Positions 1-8,499 of a stretch of 56,149 nt of DNA are shown in pieces. How positions within the stretch are numbered: the stretch's first letter is position 1; each line of letters begins with the position of its first letter. The notes below the pieces were generated by a model that saw nothing but the letters and a program-made list of their open reading frames with translations, was not told where the DNA came from and did not search any database. Origin of the DNA: Ralstonia sp. ASV6 (GTDB lineage Bacteria; Pseudomonadota; Gammaproteobacteria; Burkholderiales; Burkholderiaceae); NCBI RefSeq assembly GCF_016429285.1, contig NZ_JAELUI010000013.1, positions 1-56,149 on the forward strand, read 5' to 3'. Made by a program: the position numbers and the translations under genes.

Positions 1-758
1 CCGACTGCCAACCCACCTGAACAGCCGCATTGACGAGCTGCTTCCTCACAATTGGCGCCTGGCGCGCTGAAGATACTCTCACTCACAACGCAGTTCGACT
101 GGCAAGGTGGTATCGCCGGACGCTTACAGCATAGCGACAACAATGCGTGGAATATTTCAGCTACGCGCCCATCTGGCCAAGCATAGTGAAGCGCAGGGGC
201 TCGGGTAATGTCGGTTCCGCATCGGTGGCACCTTGTAGGTGGATGAGCTTCCAACTGCGATTTGTGCCCAATGTCGCCTCGAAAGAATGCGATCGGCGCA
301 TCGCACACATGACAGGCATCTTGCATGAGAACGCGATGGACATCGCATTCCGTATAAAAGGCTAGGCACCAGCGAGCGCGAAAGTACGGTACTGCATCGG
401 TCGAGAGGCAAGCCGGGCAATACTGCATCCCATGACATTTCCGCGTTCGATGGTAAACACCGGCTGGAAGTAGCCAGCGCGTAGCTCCATACAGATTGAT
501 CTGCTCGAATACGAGGCTCTCGAACTTGTGTAGCGAGGTCGCCTCGATAGTGCTTTGAGGTATGCCAGAAAGTTCAGACAGCCCCGCCAGAAGCCAACTG
601 GGCGCAAGTACGTCGATATTACGGTTCCAAACCTGCTTGTCTCGTCCAAAATAGCTCTGGCAAAAGCTATGCACCTTGAGGCCGTTGCCGTGCGCCAACC
701 GAAGCATCCACGAAGACAACAGCTCGTCGGGACGGGGATGCGGATGGACGGGAAGCAA
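1..758 (-). CDS. tniQ: TniQ-family transposition target-selection protein (partial, C-terminus off window)
   Basis: The reading frame is open from 758 to the window edge (252 codons). The N-terminus LLPVHPHPRPDELLSSW followed by RLAHGNGLKVHSFC is the typical TniQ start. A zinc-binding pattern follows: CPAC at about residues 114-117, C138/H141, CHVC at about 149-152 and CHRC near 175-178. TniQ/TnsD proteins pick the target and connect it to the AAA+ ATPase. I chose a TTG start at 756-758, 22 nt after tniB; no ATG exists in this frame near that point. An ATG overlapping the tniB stop is in another frame and closes after three codons, so a small frameshift at the start cannot be excluded. Confidence 0.85.
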   Translation of the reverse strand, partial: MLPVHPHPRPDELLSSWMLRLAHGNGLKVHSFCQSYFGRDKQVWNRNIDVLAPSWLLAGLSELSGIPQSTIEATSLHKFESLVFEQINLYGATRWLLPAGVYHRTRKCHGMQYCPACLSTDAVPYFRARWCLAFYTECDVHRVLMQDACHVCDAPIAFFRGDIGHKSQLEAHPPTRCHRCGTDITRAPALHYAWPDGRVAEIFHALLSLCCKRPAIPPCQSNCVVSESIFSAPGANCEEAARQCGCSGGLAV

Positions 759-780
759 CCACGCAACGGCTAACGCGACA

Positions 781-1680
781 TCACACGCGCGCGACAGCCG
801 CCCTCCGCTCTGCCGGCGGGACGTAACCGCATGAATCCAGCGCGCGGGCGTCAATCCGTTCCGTCTTCCGCTTGATCGCGTAAATCGCCGCAGCATTGAG
901 CAGCTTAGATAGCTCGCCGATCGTACCGCCGGTCATGTGTAACAGACGAGACGCCATCGCTCGTTCCGTCAGATTCGATGGAAGTGCCAGCGGTATTACC
1001 CGCTCGAAACTTGAAAGTAATCTCGCATAGTCGGCGTTGAGCTCCCAGCGGGGCAGCACTGCGGGAGTAAAGCGGTTTTGTAGTTGAAGGTCCACCTGGA
1101 CAGCGCGAACGGCATCTCCCGTTCCCACACCGACGAGCGGCACTCGCAACTCGTTACCAACGTACTTGAGAACGTTCAGAAAATTCCGCTGCTTCAGCAA
1201 GGGCCCCGCGAGAAGATGGTGAATCTCATCGATGACAATCATGCCAAGATCGACCTGCCGCAATATACCTATCGTCCGGTCTCGCTTTTGATCAGTCGAT
1301 TCGGATGGACGTAGCCGCTGAAATAGGCGGCTAAGGATCGCGTTGTAAAAGCCTCGTTCATCTGGCCCTGGTGGTGCTTGCACGTAAAGGACCGGAATGC
1401 GTACCGCTTCACCGTTTGGGTTGGGATCGGCCGGATGCAATGCGAGGAAATGCTCAATCAACACCGTCTTTCCGTTGTTGGTCTCACCAACGAGGAGCAT
1501 GTTCGGCATGCGCGCTTGGCGCGGATGCCGCAATAGCAGCTCAAGGTCATCGAGCACTTCCTGTGCTCGTGGGTAACCAATCCAACGAGGTTTCAGGATA
1601 TGTTCGATGCGGTCCCCAAGAGGCAAGCACAGCTTTTCCGCTGCCTTGGGAGTCAGGTGCGTAAACTCGGCCGCGCTCAT
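781..1680 (-). CDS. tniB: TniB/TnsC-type AAA+ transposition ATPase
   Basis: A 299-residue AAA+ ATPase. Walker A is GETNNGKT (residues 65-72, Lys71) and Walker B is MIVIDEIHH (Asp151, Glu152). The TniB/TnsC family forms an ATP-dependent filament on target DNA that connects the target selector (TniQ) to the transposase. The start ATG overlaps the tniA stop by 4 nt (ATGA), so the two are probably translationally coupled; tniQ follows after a short gap. Function is assigned from motifs and from the four-gene context. Confidence 0.92.
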   Translation of the reverse strand: MSAAEFTHLTPKAAEKLCLPLGDRIEHILKPRWIGYPRAQEVLDDLELLLRHPRQARMPNMLLVGETNNGKTVLIEHFLALHPADPNPNGEAVRIPVLYVQAPPGPDERGFYNAILSRLFQRLRPSESTDQKRDRTIGILRQVDLGMIVIDEIHHLLAGPLLKQRNFLNVLKYVGNELRVPLVGVGTGDAVRAVQVDLQLQNRFTPAVLPRWELNADYARLLSSFERVIPLALPSNLTERAMASRLLHMTGGTIGELSKLLNAAAIYAIKRKTERIDARALDSCGYVPPAERRAAVARV

Positions 1681-3554
1681 TCGGCCTCCAGGATGTCGTC
1701 AAAGGGACGAATACTGGTCCCTGGGTAGCTGTCCACTGCCTCCGCTTGAGGCTCTATGTTGCCAGCCATGCCCGAAGATTTGGCTTGCCTCCATTGCTTC
1801 CTGCGCTGTTCATTTCGCCGCGCCTGCTTTGCTGCTCGCGTCTTGCCTAGTGCGCCGTTCTCAATCTCGCGCATCTTTCGGATGCCCTCGAAGATCAAAT
1901 CCTCGTTGGGCTGTAGAAAATCATCCTCCTCAATACGTTTAAGCGCGGCGCGCAACTCCCACAGACTTATTGCTGGTCGAGATGAATCCCGATAGGGGAC
2001 CACTACGTAGCTGCGCGTTGTTGGATCCAGGAAGTAGACAACACTGATATCACGCGGGTCCCGCGCGAAAATGAACCGCCGCTTGAGCTTTGGATTGACC
2101 TCATCACGTGCGTGAATCCAGGGCCTGAGTACGTCGGCGTAATAGTGAATGTTGTCGATGAGCACGCCATACTCTTGAATCGTGCGCTCAACATAGGGAA
2201 GAAAATCCAAACGCAGCCTGTCCTCATCCGCAACGAGTGACGGAAGACCGATGCCCGGTCGGTCGGGCGTGCCGAGGATGGATTGCTCGAATAGCTTGAT
2301 TGGCGGCACATTGCTGATGCCCTTATGCACCCGCTGGTGGTAGACCTCCACAACGAATGTGGTGAACCACCGCTCGAACTCGTCCAGCGTCATGCTCGCG
2401 GTGTCATCAGAGCCATAATCCCCGCGTTCTCCGACATTGGAGAACGTTGTACCTGAAACCGTGTGGGTCTTGCTCATGAACGTCCGGAAGGCCCGCTCGA
2501 CATGTCCCCCATAGTTGGGCTGCCCCTTCGGGCGGTACTCAAGGATGATTCCATGCTCGTTACAAGCTCGCTCAAGCATGGAGCCGCGAAATTCCTTCGC
2601 GTTATCAACATGGATCTTCCTCATCCGTCCCCATATTGGCCAGGGTGTGCTTAGTTCGCATTTTGCGAGCCACATATCCTTCTTGAGGATCGCGCGCGCG
2701 ATACAAAGCCCAGCTGAAAGAGCGCCCGGCGGGTCGAGCGTGACGTAAAACCCAGCGATCATTCGCGAGTAGACATCAATTGCGATCGTCAGATAGGGGC
2801 GACCGATCGGCAGCCTATGCGTATCGTCAACCAGAATCAAATCGACTGGTGTGTGGTCGATTTGCACCACAGCGAGCGGGAAATCTGCACCTGGGAACTC
2901 GCCTCTGATCGGTTGGAACCGCTCGCGCGCGGCCTTGTGGCCGAGTCGCTTAGACATGAGCAACTTCTCGGAAAGCAGGGCGATGCGATTGCGCACTGTG
3001 TTTGGATGGGGCTCGGGAAGATTCTGCTCCCGGCAGCGCCGCGCAACTTCAAGGCACGTTTCGCTAACAGGTCGCCGCTGTTTCGTGAGATGGAATGTGT
3101 TGATGACCTCGTCGATCAGCTTTTCGATCTCTGGCGCTAAACGCCGGCTACCCTTGTCTTGCCGCCCGCTGCGCAACAAGGCCGAAACTCGGCCTGTCTC
3201 CTCATATCGCTGGATCCACCGATAGATCGTAGCCGGGTTCCGGCCAGCCGCATCTGCCACTGCGCGGACTGCTTCCGCTGATCGGCTCGAACCAGCTTCG
3301 AGCAGTGGAAGGATCATCTCGTACCTCGTCCATGCCTCCCGCCAGTCCTCGTCCTCAACGAGCATCAGATCCTGGCGCACAAACGTCTGCTCGACTGCTG
3401 CAGGTACAAGCTCGCCAATCGGCGCGAGATTAGTCTCGCCAGTTGCTGCGTCGCGAACAACGGCCTGCCCTAGATTGGCCAGGTCCAGAACAATATGGTC
3501 TCGATTGTGCCAACGCACCGGCACACCTGGAATCAGTCGCCCACGTGCCGGCAT
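1677..3554 (-). CDS. tniA: TniA/TnsB-type DDE transposase
   Basis: A 625-residue Mu/TnsB-type integrase. Helix-turn-helix-like segments lie at about 85-200. The catalytic core carries Asp233 (QIDHTPVD), Asp317 (IHVDNAKEF) and Glu353 (YGGHVERAF), a DD(35)E spacing. A Mu-type C-terminal region follows, ending in a basic tail. The protein cuts and joins the 3' ends of the transposon. Its start lies 22 nt inside the tnsA-like gene and its stop overlaps tniB. All catalytic residues are present, so the gene appears intact. Confidence 0.94.
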   Translation of the reverse strand: MPARGRLIPGVPVRWHNRDHIVLDLANLGQAVVRDAATGETNLAPIGELVPAAVEQTFVRQDLMLVEDEDWREAWTRYEMILPLLEAGSSRSAEAVRAVADAAGRNPATIYRWIQRYEETGRVSALLRSGRQDKGSRRLAPEIEKLIDEVINTFHLTKQRRPVSETCLEVARRCREQNLPEPHPNTVRNRIALLSEKLLMSKRLGHKAARERFQPIRGEFPGADFPLAVVQIDHTPVDLILVDDTHRLPIGRPYLTIAIDVYSRMIAGFYVTLDPPGALSAGLCIARAILKKDMWLAKCELSTPWPIWGRMRKIHVDNAKEFRGSMLERACNEHGIILEYRPKGQPNYGGHVERAFRTFMSKTHTVSGTTFSNVGERGDYGSDDTASMTLDEFERWFTTFVVEVYHQRVHKGISNVPPIKLFEQSILGTPDRPGIGLPSLVADEDRLRLDFLPYVERTIQEYGVLIDNIHYYADVLRPWIHARDEVNPKLKRRFIFARDPRDISVVYFLDPTTRSYVVVPYRDSSRPAISLWELRAALKRIEEDDFLQPNEDLIFEGIRKMREIENGALGKTRAAKQARRNEQRRKQWRQAKSSGMAGNIEPQAEAVDSYPGTSIRPFDDILEAE

Positions 3555-4222
3555 GTAAGCCCCCCCTTCGTCCAGATGCGCGACCGCATGGTAATTGGCT
3601 CGGATAAATCACAGCCGATCTCAAAGTTTGCGATCAAGTTCCACAGGCTAGGCAGAGCTTCAGCACGCTTCCATACGTCTGGGAACAATGACGTGATCAA
3701 CGCTTCTGGATCCGACTCGCGCAAATCCGCGAGCTTGTCCAGCATCCGCATTTTGTCGTTGACGCTACCCGGCGCCGCCAAATAACCCGCCAAGAACCGG
3801 ACGTTGGCCAAATATGGCGTACGTATCTCGTTCTCGGTAAAAACTCGAAAATCCCACCCTCGCTCGGAGGCATAGCGCTTCGCAACCCTGAACTTCGTAA
3901 GCAACGGTCTCCAGTTCGCTCGGAAGTCTGCCCTGTACTTCACTTCACATAAAACGTGGCGCATATCCCTAGCCGGCTCGATGTCCCGCCGATACTCGAT
4001 CAAGCCGTCCGGGGTGTATCTGGATCGGCGGCCATCGTGATCCAGATAGCGGATAGTCAAAGGCTGCGGGGAATAGGTGAGGATATTTTTGTCGAAGCGA
4101 ATCAGCTCCATGAAGTCTCGCTCCAGGGATGATTCGTACTGCCCTAGATTGGGCACGGTGCCCGTCATGCAACGAGAACTCAGGCCAATGCGGCGGACGG
4201 GAGAGGGATTCTGGATGCTCAT
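3533..4222 (-). CDS. tnsA: TnsA-type transposon endonuclease
   Basis: A 229-residue protein matching the TnsA endonuclease family: Glu34 (YESSLERDF), Asp72 (YTPDGLIEY), and Glu93/Lys95 (CEVKYRADF) form a restriction-enzyme-like active site. In Tn7, TnsA cuts the 5' ends while TnsB cuts the 3' ends, giving cut-and-paste transposition rather than a cointegrate. It is the first gene of the operon; its ATG is 55 nt inside the transposon end. The C-terminal half probably contacts the ATPase, as TnsA does with TnsC; that is inference. Confidence 0.9.
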   Translation of the reverse strand: MSIQNPSPVRRIGLSSRCMTGTVPNLGQYESSLERDFMELIRFDKNILTYSPQPLTIRYLDHDGRRSRYTPDGLIEYRRDIEPARDMRHVLCEVKYRADFRANWRPLLTKFRVAKRYASERGWDFRVFTENEIRTPYLANVRFLAGYLAAPGSVNDKMRMLDKLADLRESDPEALITSLFPDVWKRAEALPSLWNLIANFEIGCDLSEPITMRSRIWTKGGLTCRHVGD

Positions 4223-4282
4223 TCGCGTCTAACCATGTAAGGTTGGCCGATTCTCGCACTTAGCGTTGGAATTTACAGCGGT
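4223..4282. repeat. Transposon terminal segment and presumed 5-bp target duplication
   Basis: The 55 nt between the tnsA start and 4277 are non-coding and should hold transposase-binding sites. The terminal bases on the plus strand are TTTACA at 4272-4277. GCGGT at 4278-4282 restores the glycine-rich comM reading frame (..G-G-N-T-P-R-P-G..) and is the presumed duplicated target. The partner copy is beyond the left edge, so the duplication is not proven here. Confidence 0.7.
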
Positions 4283-4936
4283 AATACGCCGAGGCCCGGC
4301 GAGATCTCGCTGGCACATCAAGGCGTTCTATTTTTGGACGAACTCCCCGAGTTCGAGCGCCGCGTCCTCGAAGTCCTGCGCGAGCCACTGGAAACCGGCC
4401 ACATCACCATCTCGCGCGCTGCGCACCAGACCGACTTTCCTGCCAGCTTCCAGTTGATTGCCGCGATGAACCCTTGCCCGTGCGGCTATCGCGGCCATCC
4501 GCTACGCGCGTGCCGCTGCACGCCAGACCAGGTGGAGCGCTACCAGGCACGTATCTCCGGTCCGCTCCTCGATCGCATCGACGTGCAGATCGAAGTGCCA
4601 ACGCCTTCGCAGGAAGAATTGCTGGATGGCCCGCCAGGCGAGCCGACCGCCGATGTGGCCGAGCGCGTATCGGCGGCGCATGCCCGGCAACTCGCGCGGC
4701 AAGGCAAACGCAACGCACTGCTGGCTGGCCACGAGATCGATCTGCACTGCGCCCGCACGGATGCTGCCGATGGCTTGCTGCGTCATGCCATGACGCGCTT
4801 CTCGTGGTCCGCCCGCGCCTATGCACGCGTGCTCAAGCTGGCCCGCACCATTGCTGACCTGACCGGCGACGCGCAGATCGATGCCGTGCACGTGGGCGAG
4901 GCGATCCAGTATCGGCGTGGGGTGAAGGCAGACTAG
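4278..4936 (+). pseudogene. comM: ComM/YifB Mg-chelatase-like ATPase, 3' fragment cut by the transposon
   Basis: An in-frame C-terminal half of ComM: residues read GNTPRPGEISLAHQG, then Walker B LFLDELPEFERR, CPCGYRGHPLRACRC, and the sensor region GPLLDRIDVQIEVP, ending in a normal C-terminus. Walker A and the N-terminal Lon-like domain are absent because the Tn7-like element interrupts the gene upstream. ComM is a hexameric helicase that helps branch migration during natural transformation, so this copy should be non-functional. The stop overlaps the convergent marR stop. Confidence 0.93.
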
Positions 4937-5430
4937 TTCTCGTCCGCGCGCTGCCCGTCGATCAACTTCGCCAACAGCTTTGCCAGTTGCCGCTGCTCGG
5001 CGTCTGTCAGCACCGATAGCACGGCGCGCTGGTTCTCGACATGCGCGCTGACCGCCTTGTCGATCAACGCAAACCCCGCCTTGGTAAGCGCGACCAGCGT
5101 GCCGCGGCCGTCTTCCGGGTTGGGCCGGCGCTCCACCCAGCCGGCCTGCTGCAGGCGATCGATGCGATTGGTCATGCCGCCCGACGACATCATCGCCGCG
5201 TCGTACAACGCGGTGGGCGTGAGCGCATAGGGCGCGCCGCCGCGGCGCAGGGTGGCGAGCACATCGAACTCGCCGGGCTGCAAACCGAATTCCGCAAAGA
5301 GCGGGTTCAGCCGTTCACGCGCGATGATGAGGGCCGCCTCGCCCAGGCGCCCGAGCAGCAGCATCGATCCAACATCCAGGTCTGGGCGTTCGCGATTCCA
5401 TTGTTCGACGGCCTGTGCAGCGCGGTCCAT
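4933..5430 (-). CDS. MarR-family transcriptional regulator
   Basis: 165 residues with the MarR winged-helix fold: a recognition helix near LYDAAMMSSGGMTNRIDRL (about residues 77-95) and the wing PEDGRGTLVALTKAG (about 106-120). Such proteins are dimeric repressors released by aromatic or drug-like ligands. It is divergent from an MFS exporter, and two strong palindromes lie in the shared region, so it most likely represses both itself and the exporter. Confidence 0.92.
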   Translation of the reverse strand: MDRAAQAVEQWNRERPDLDVGSMLLLGRLGEAALIIARERLNPLFAEFGLQPGEFDVLATLRRGGAPYALTPTALYDAAMMSSGGMTNRIDRLQQAGWVERRPNPEDGRGTLVALTKAGFALIDKAVSAHVENQRAVLSVLTDAEQRQLAKLLAKLIDGQRADEN

Positions 5431-5454
5431 TCTCCCTTCCTCCAGCGGTGGTTA

Positions 5455-5497
5455 TCTTGACGTCAAGACAACTCGTTTTTATCTTGACGCCAAGATA
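5455..5497. promoter_or_regulatory. Twin palindromic MarR operators
   Basis: Two inverted repeats lie between the marR start and the exporter start: TCTTGACGTCAAGA (5455-5468, perfect) and TATCTTGACGCCAAGATA (5480-5497, arms TATCTTG/CAAGATA). Both share the half-site TCTTGAC, and their centres are about 27 bp apart. Inference: both are bound by the divergent MarR protein. Confidence 0.8.
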
Positions 5498-5593
5498 GTG
5501 CGATACCGAGCGATACAACGCAAGCCAACCGTCACGGCCAACCCGGCTGACGCGTCTTGCAGGTATCCCCCCCGACCCTTGCTGGAGCCCAAG

Positions 5594-7021
5594 ATGAGTC
5601 CCACCTCGATCACCGCAGACGATGCCTCGTGGCTGGATCTGTTTCGCGGTGCCAATGCGCTGCGCGTGCTGGTGCTGGCCGCTGGCGTGGCGTTGCACGC
5701 CATCAATCTCTACCTGACCACGACGATCCTGCCGAGCGTGGTCGACGACATCGGCGGCGTGGCCTTCTATGCCTGGAATACGACGCTGTTCATCGTCGCG
5801 TCGATCACCGGGGCGGCAGTTGCGGCGCAGGTGATCCAGCATGTTGGGCCGCGCGGCGCCTACCTGCTGGGCGCGGCGGTGTTTGGCGGCGGCTCGGCGC
5901 TGTGTGCGCTGGCGCCCACCATGCCGGTGCTGCTGGTGGGCCGCGTGCTGCAGGGGCTGGGCGGCGGCGTGCTGCTGTCGGCACCGTATGTGCTGATGCG
6001 CAGCGTGCTGCCCGAGCCGTTATGGCCGCGCGCGCTGGCGCTACTCTCGGGCATGTGGGGCATTGCGACGCTGCTCGGACCGGCGGTCGGCGGCATCTTT
6101 GCGCAGTACGCGACGTGGCGGCTGGCGTTCTGGTCGCTGGTCGTGCTGATCGCGTTGGCAGCTGCCGCTGCCGTGGTCGTACTGAAGCCGACGGCTACCC
6201 AGGCGGAACATCCGACGCCAGTGCCCGCGCGTCAACTCGTGCTCCTGGCGGTTGCCGTGGTGGCGGCGTCATGGGCCAGCGTCAGCGACACACCGTGGCT
6301 TGGCGCGCTTGGATTGATCGCAGCAGGCATCACGCTGCTGGCCATCCGCCGCGTGGAGATGCGTTCGTCGCGCCGCATCCTGCCCGCCGATGCATACACG
6401 GGCCGCACGGCGCTCGCCGCACTGTACGGCGTATCTGCGCTGCTGGCCGTGACGGTCACATGCACGGAGATCTTCGTGCCGCTGTTCTTGCAGCGGCTGC
6501 ATGGACAGAGCCCGTTGATTGCGGGCTACATCGCGGCAACGGCCTCGGCCGGCTGGACGCTGGGTGCCATCCTGAGCGCGGCGTTGCGCGAGGCGTCGGT
6601 CACGCGCGTGATCCGCGTGGCGCCGTGGGCCTGCGCGGCGGGTCTGCTGGTACTGGCGTTTCTGGTGCCGATGGGCGCGGGCGATACGTGGGTGACCGCG
6701 CTGATCATCGTCGCGCTTACACTGGTGGGATTGGGCGTGGGCGTTGTGTGGCCGCACCTTGGCAACCGCATCATGACGGCGGCGCCGGCAGTAGATCATG
6801 ACCGCGCCTCGGCGTCGATCGTGACGGTACAACTGGTGGCAACAGCCTTGGGGGCAGCGTTGGGCGGCGTGGTGCTCAACACGCTGGGAGCTGCCGGCCC
6901 GGCTCCAGATCTGGGCACCGCATCGCGCTGGCTGTTCCTGCTGTTTGCGGTAGCGCCCGTGGGCGCGTTGGTGATTGCGCGCGCTGGGCTCGGCACGCGG
7001 CCAGCCCAGCGGGCACGGTAG
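5594..7021 (+). CDS. MFS drug/metabolite exporter
   Basis: A 475-residue major facilitator protein. It has many hydrophobic segments, the motif GRVLQGLGGG (about residues 118-127) and the antiporter-type GPAVGG motif, like DHA-family drug:H+ antiporters. The ATG at 5594 is preceded by GGAG (5584-5587). Upstream in-frame codons cover the operator region and are unlikely to be translated. It is probably induced when the divergent MarR repressor binds its ligand; the substrate is unknown. The stop is 3 nt from the convergent LysE-type gene. Confidence 0.9.
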   Translation: MSPTSITADDASWLDLFRGANALRVLVLAAGVALHAINLYLTTTILPSVVDDIGGVAFYAWNTTLFIVASITGAAVAAQVIQHVGPRGAYLLGAAVFGGGSALCALAPTMPVLLVGRVLQGLGGGVLLSAPYVLMRSVLPEPLWPRALALLSGMWGIATLLGPAVGGIFAQYATWRLAFWSLVVLIALAAAAAVVVLKPTATQAEHPTPVPARQLVLLAVAVVAASWASVSDTPWLGALGLIAAGITLLAIRRVEMRSSRRILPADAYTGRTALAALYGVSALLAVTVTCTEIFVPLFLQRLHGQSPLIAGYIAATASAGWTLGAILSAALREASVTRVIRVAPWACAAGLLVLAFLVPMGAGDTWVTALIIVALTLVGLGVGVVWPHLGNRIMTAAPAVDHDRASASIVTVQLVATALGAALGGVVLNTLGAAGPAPDLGTASRWLFLLFAVAPVGALVIARAGLGTRPAQRAR

Positions 7022-7024
7022 CCG

Positions 7025-7666
7025 TCAGGCCGTCTGACGCTTCACGAAGAACAGCGCGGCACCGATGCTCATCAGCATGCCGCCAAAGAAACGGCTCTGC
7101 CAGCGCAGCGCGCGCGGATTGCGGAACAGGCGCTGCGCACGCGAGGCCAGCAGCGCATAGCCGTGCATGACGATCAGGTCAACGAACACCATCGTTGCCG
7201 CCAGGATGCCGAGCTGCGACAGCAGCGGCTTGGCCGGATCGATGAACTGCGGCAGCACCGCCACCATGAATAGGATGCCCTTCGGGTTCGTCAGATTGGT
7301 CAGCAACCCGACCAGGAAGCGACGGCGCGCGCCGCTGCCGGAAACCTTCACCGGCTCACCCTCGGCGGGCTTGTTGATCTGGATAGGCGTGCGCCACTGC
7401 ACGATGCCCAGATAGATCAGATACAGCGCGCCAACGATCTTGATGGCCGTAAAGGCATGCTCCGACGCGATCAGCAGCGCGCCCAGCCCAGCGCCCGCAA
7501 TGAACAGGATCACCACGATGCCAAGCTCCAGCCCGGCAATCGTGACTGACGTACGGCGCACGCCATGGGTCAGCCCGTGACTCATGCACAGAATCGCGCC
7601 CGAGCCCGGCGAAATGGCGATCACCCAGGCGGCCAGAAAGAAGGCCAGCCAGACTTGCAACGTCAT
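7025..7666 (-). CDS. LysE/RhtB-family amino-acid exporter
   Basis: 213 residues and about six membrane segments. The N-terminal AISPGSGAILCMSHGLTHG and the later GLLTNLTNPKGILFMVAVLPQF are characteristic of LysE/RhtB exporters. The ATG at 7666 is chosen because GGGGAA lies just upstream; a longer frame reaching 7819 would run through the inverted-repeat element. The substrate (an amino acid or homoserine lactone) cannot be told from sequence. Confidence 0.9.
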   Translation of the reverse strand: MTLQVWLAFFLAAWVIAISPGSGAILCMSHGLTHGVRRTSVTIAGLELGIVVILFIAGAGLGALLIASEHAFTAIKIVGALYLIYLGIVQWRTPIQINKPAEGEPVKVSGSGARRRFLVGLLTNLTNPKGILFMVAVLPQFIDPAKPLLSQLGILAATMVFVDLIVMHGYALLASRAQRLFRNPRALRWQSRFFGGMLMSIGAALFFVKRQTA

Positions 7667-7747
7667 GATGGTTCCCCGTGATGTGATGAGGTGAGATGTC
7701 AATCGGAAGACGACGATTGTGCACCGGCTATGGCCGACGCGCTCGGC

Positions 7748-7850
7748 AGGGTCTGTTCCTATTCCGACATGGAACATGCGCACGCAAGGGGCAAATGGGC
7801 TGACCCGAACAAGGGCCAACCTGCATGTGGTCCATGTGGGAACAGACCCT
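7748..7850. repeat. 103-bp inverted-repeat (MITE- or REP-like) element
   Basis: The ends are perfect 12-bp inverted repeats: AGGGTCTGTTCC (7748-7759) and GGAACAGACCCT (7839-7850). Inner arms also pair: ACATGGA near 7766 with TCCATGT at 7830-7836. The whole segment can fold into a long hairpin, without a T-run to suggest a terminator. The right end overlaps the stop codon of the lipoprotein gene. No clear flanking duplication is visible. Copy number elsewhere is unknown; I saw no second copy in this window. Confidence 0.65.
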
Positions 7851-8418
7851 AGTAGGGGTGGAAGCTGGCGAGGAACTGCTCGACCTGCTCCTGCTGCCGA
7901 GCATCTCGTGCAGCATCGCCAGATTCCAGCACGACCGCCTGATAGGCGTGCTTGCCGGTGGCGACCACGCGGGCAGTCAGGCGGCGTGGCGCGGGGTCAT
8001 CGCCGCCGGCCCCCTGCGCAACCAGCTCCACGGCTGGCAGCGACAGCGGTGGTTGTGCGGCTGTCTTCACGGCGATGTCGTGCACGGCCACGTTGCCCTT
8101 GAGATTGGCCGACAGCCCCGCGCGCAGTGCATCCACCGCTTGCTGGCGCCAGACCGGATCATCTGCCGGCAACACCACCACGCCGATGGCGAACAGCGTG
8201 CCGTCAATGCTGGCGGCCTGCATCGTCATCGGCAGGCGCTGGCCGTTGATGACGATGGGGCGAGCCTCGGCGGTGGGCTTGGCGGGGTAGTCGACGGCGT
8301 AGGCCCCTTCGTCAGAGTGCACCGTGCGCCAGTCGTACTTGGGCGAGCACGCCATCAGCAGCACGCACGCTGCCACGCCTAAACCTATCCGCCAACCTGC
8401 CGTTGTTGTGACTGCCAC
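7849..8418 (-). CDS. Putative lipoprotein of unknown function
   Basis: 189 residues with a lipoprotein signal: a hydrophobic stretch then LLMACS (lipobox, Cys24). The mature part has no motif I can name; it resembles envelope proteins of about 160 residues that begin with a surface-exposed DYPAKP segment. The start is GTG at 8418 with GGAGG seven nt upstream. The last codon and TAG stop fall inside the inverted-repeat element, so the natural C-terminus may have been changed by that insertion. Confidence 0.75.
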   Translation of the reverse strand: MAVTTTAGWRIGLGVAACVLLMACSPKYDWRTVHSDEGAYAVDYPAKPTAEARPIVINGQRLPMTMQAASIDGTLFAIGVVVLPADDPVWRQQAVDALRAGLSANLKGNVAVHDIAVKTAAQPPLSLPAVELVAQGAGGDDPAPRRLTARVVATGKHAYQAVVLESGDAARDARQQEQVEQFLASFHPY

Positions 8419-8499
8419 GCCGCCTCCGTCTTGTTTTGTCGGGTCACCAGCGGCCTATTATCGGACAGAGACCGCCGCCTCATCCCCAAGGACAGCGCT

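Larger units (their letters stand above)
1..4277. mobile_element. Tn7-like transposon (one end), inserted in comM
   Basis: Four co-directional minus-strand genes (tnsA-like, tniA, tniB, tniQ) with short overlaps form a complete Tn7-type transposition core; tniQ runs off the left edge. The element ends at 4277: read inward on the minus strand it begins TGTAAATTCC, matching the TGT...ACA ends usual for Tn7-like and Tn5053-like elements. It is followed by GCGGT and then by in-frame comM codons. GCGGT is the complement of ACCGC, which I recall as the 5-bp duplication of Tn6022/AbaR islands in Acinetobacter comM. The other end, the second target copy and cargo are outside the window. The region looks less GC-rich than its flank. 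Confidence 0.88.

Noticed and set aside
7667-7819. N-terminal extension of the LysE-type exporter
   Set aside because: It would run into the inverted-repeat element and add a non-homologous stretch; a good ribosome site supports the shorter start.
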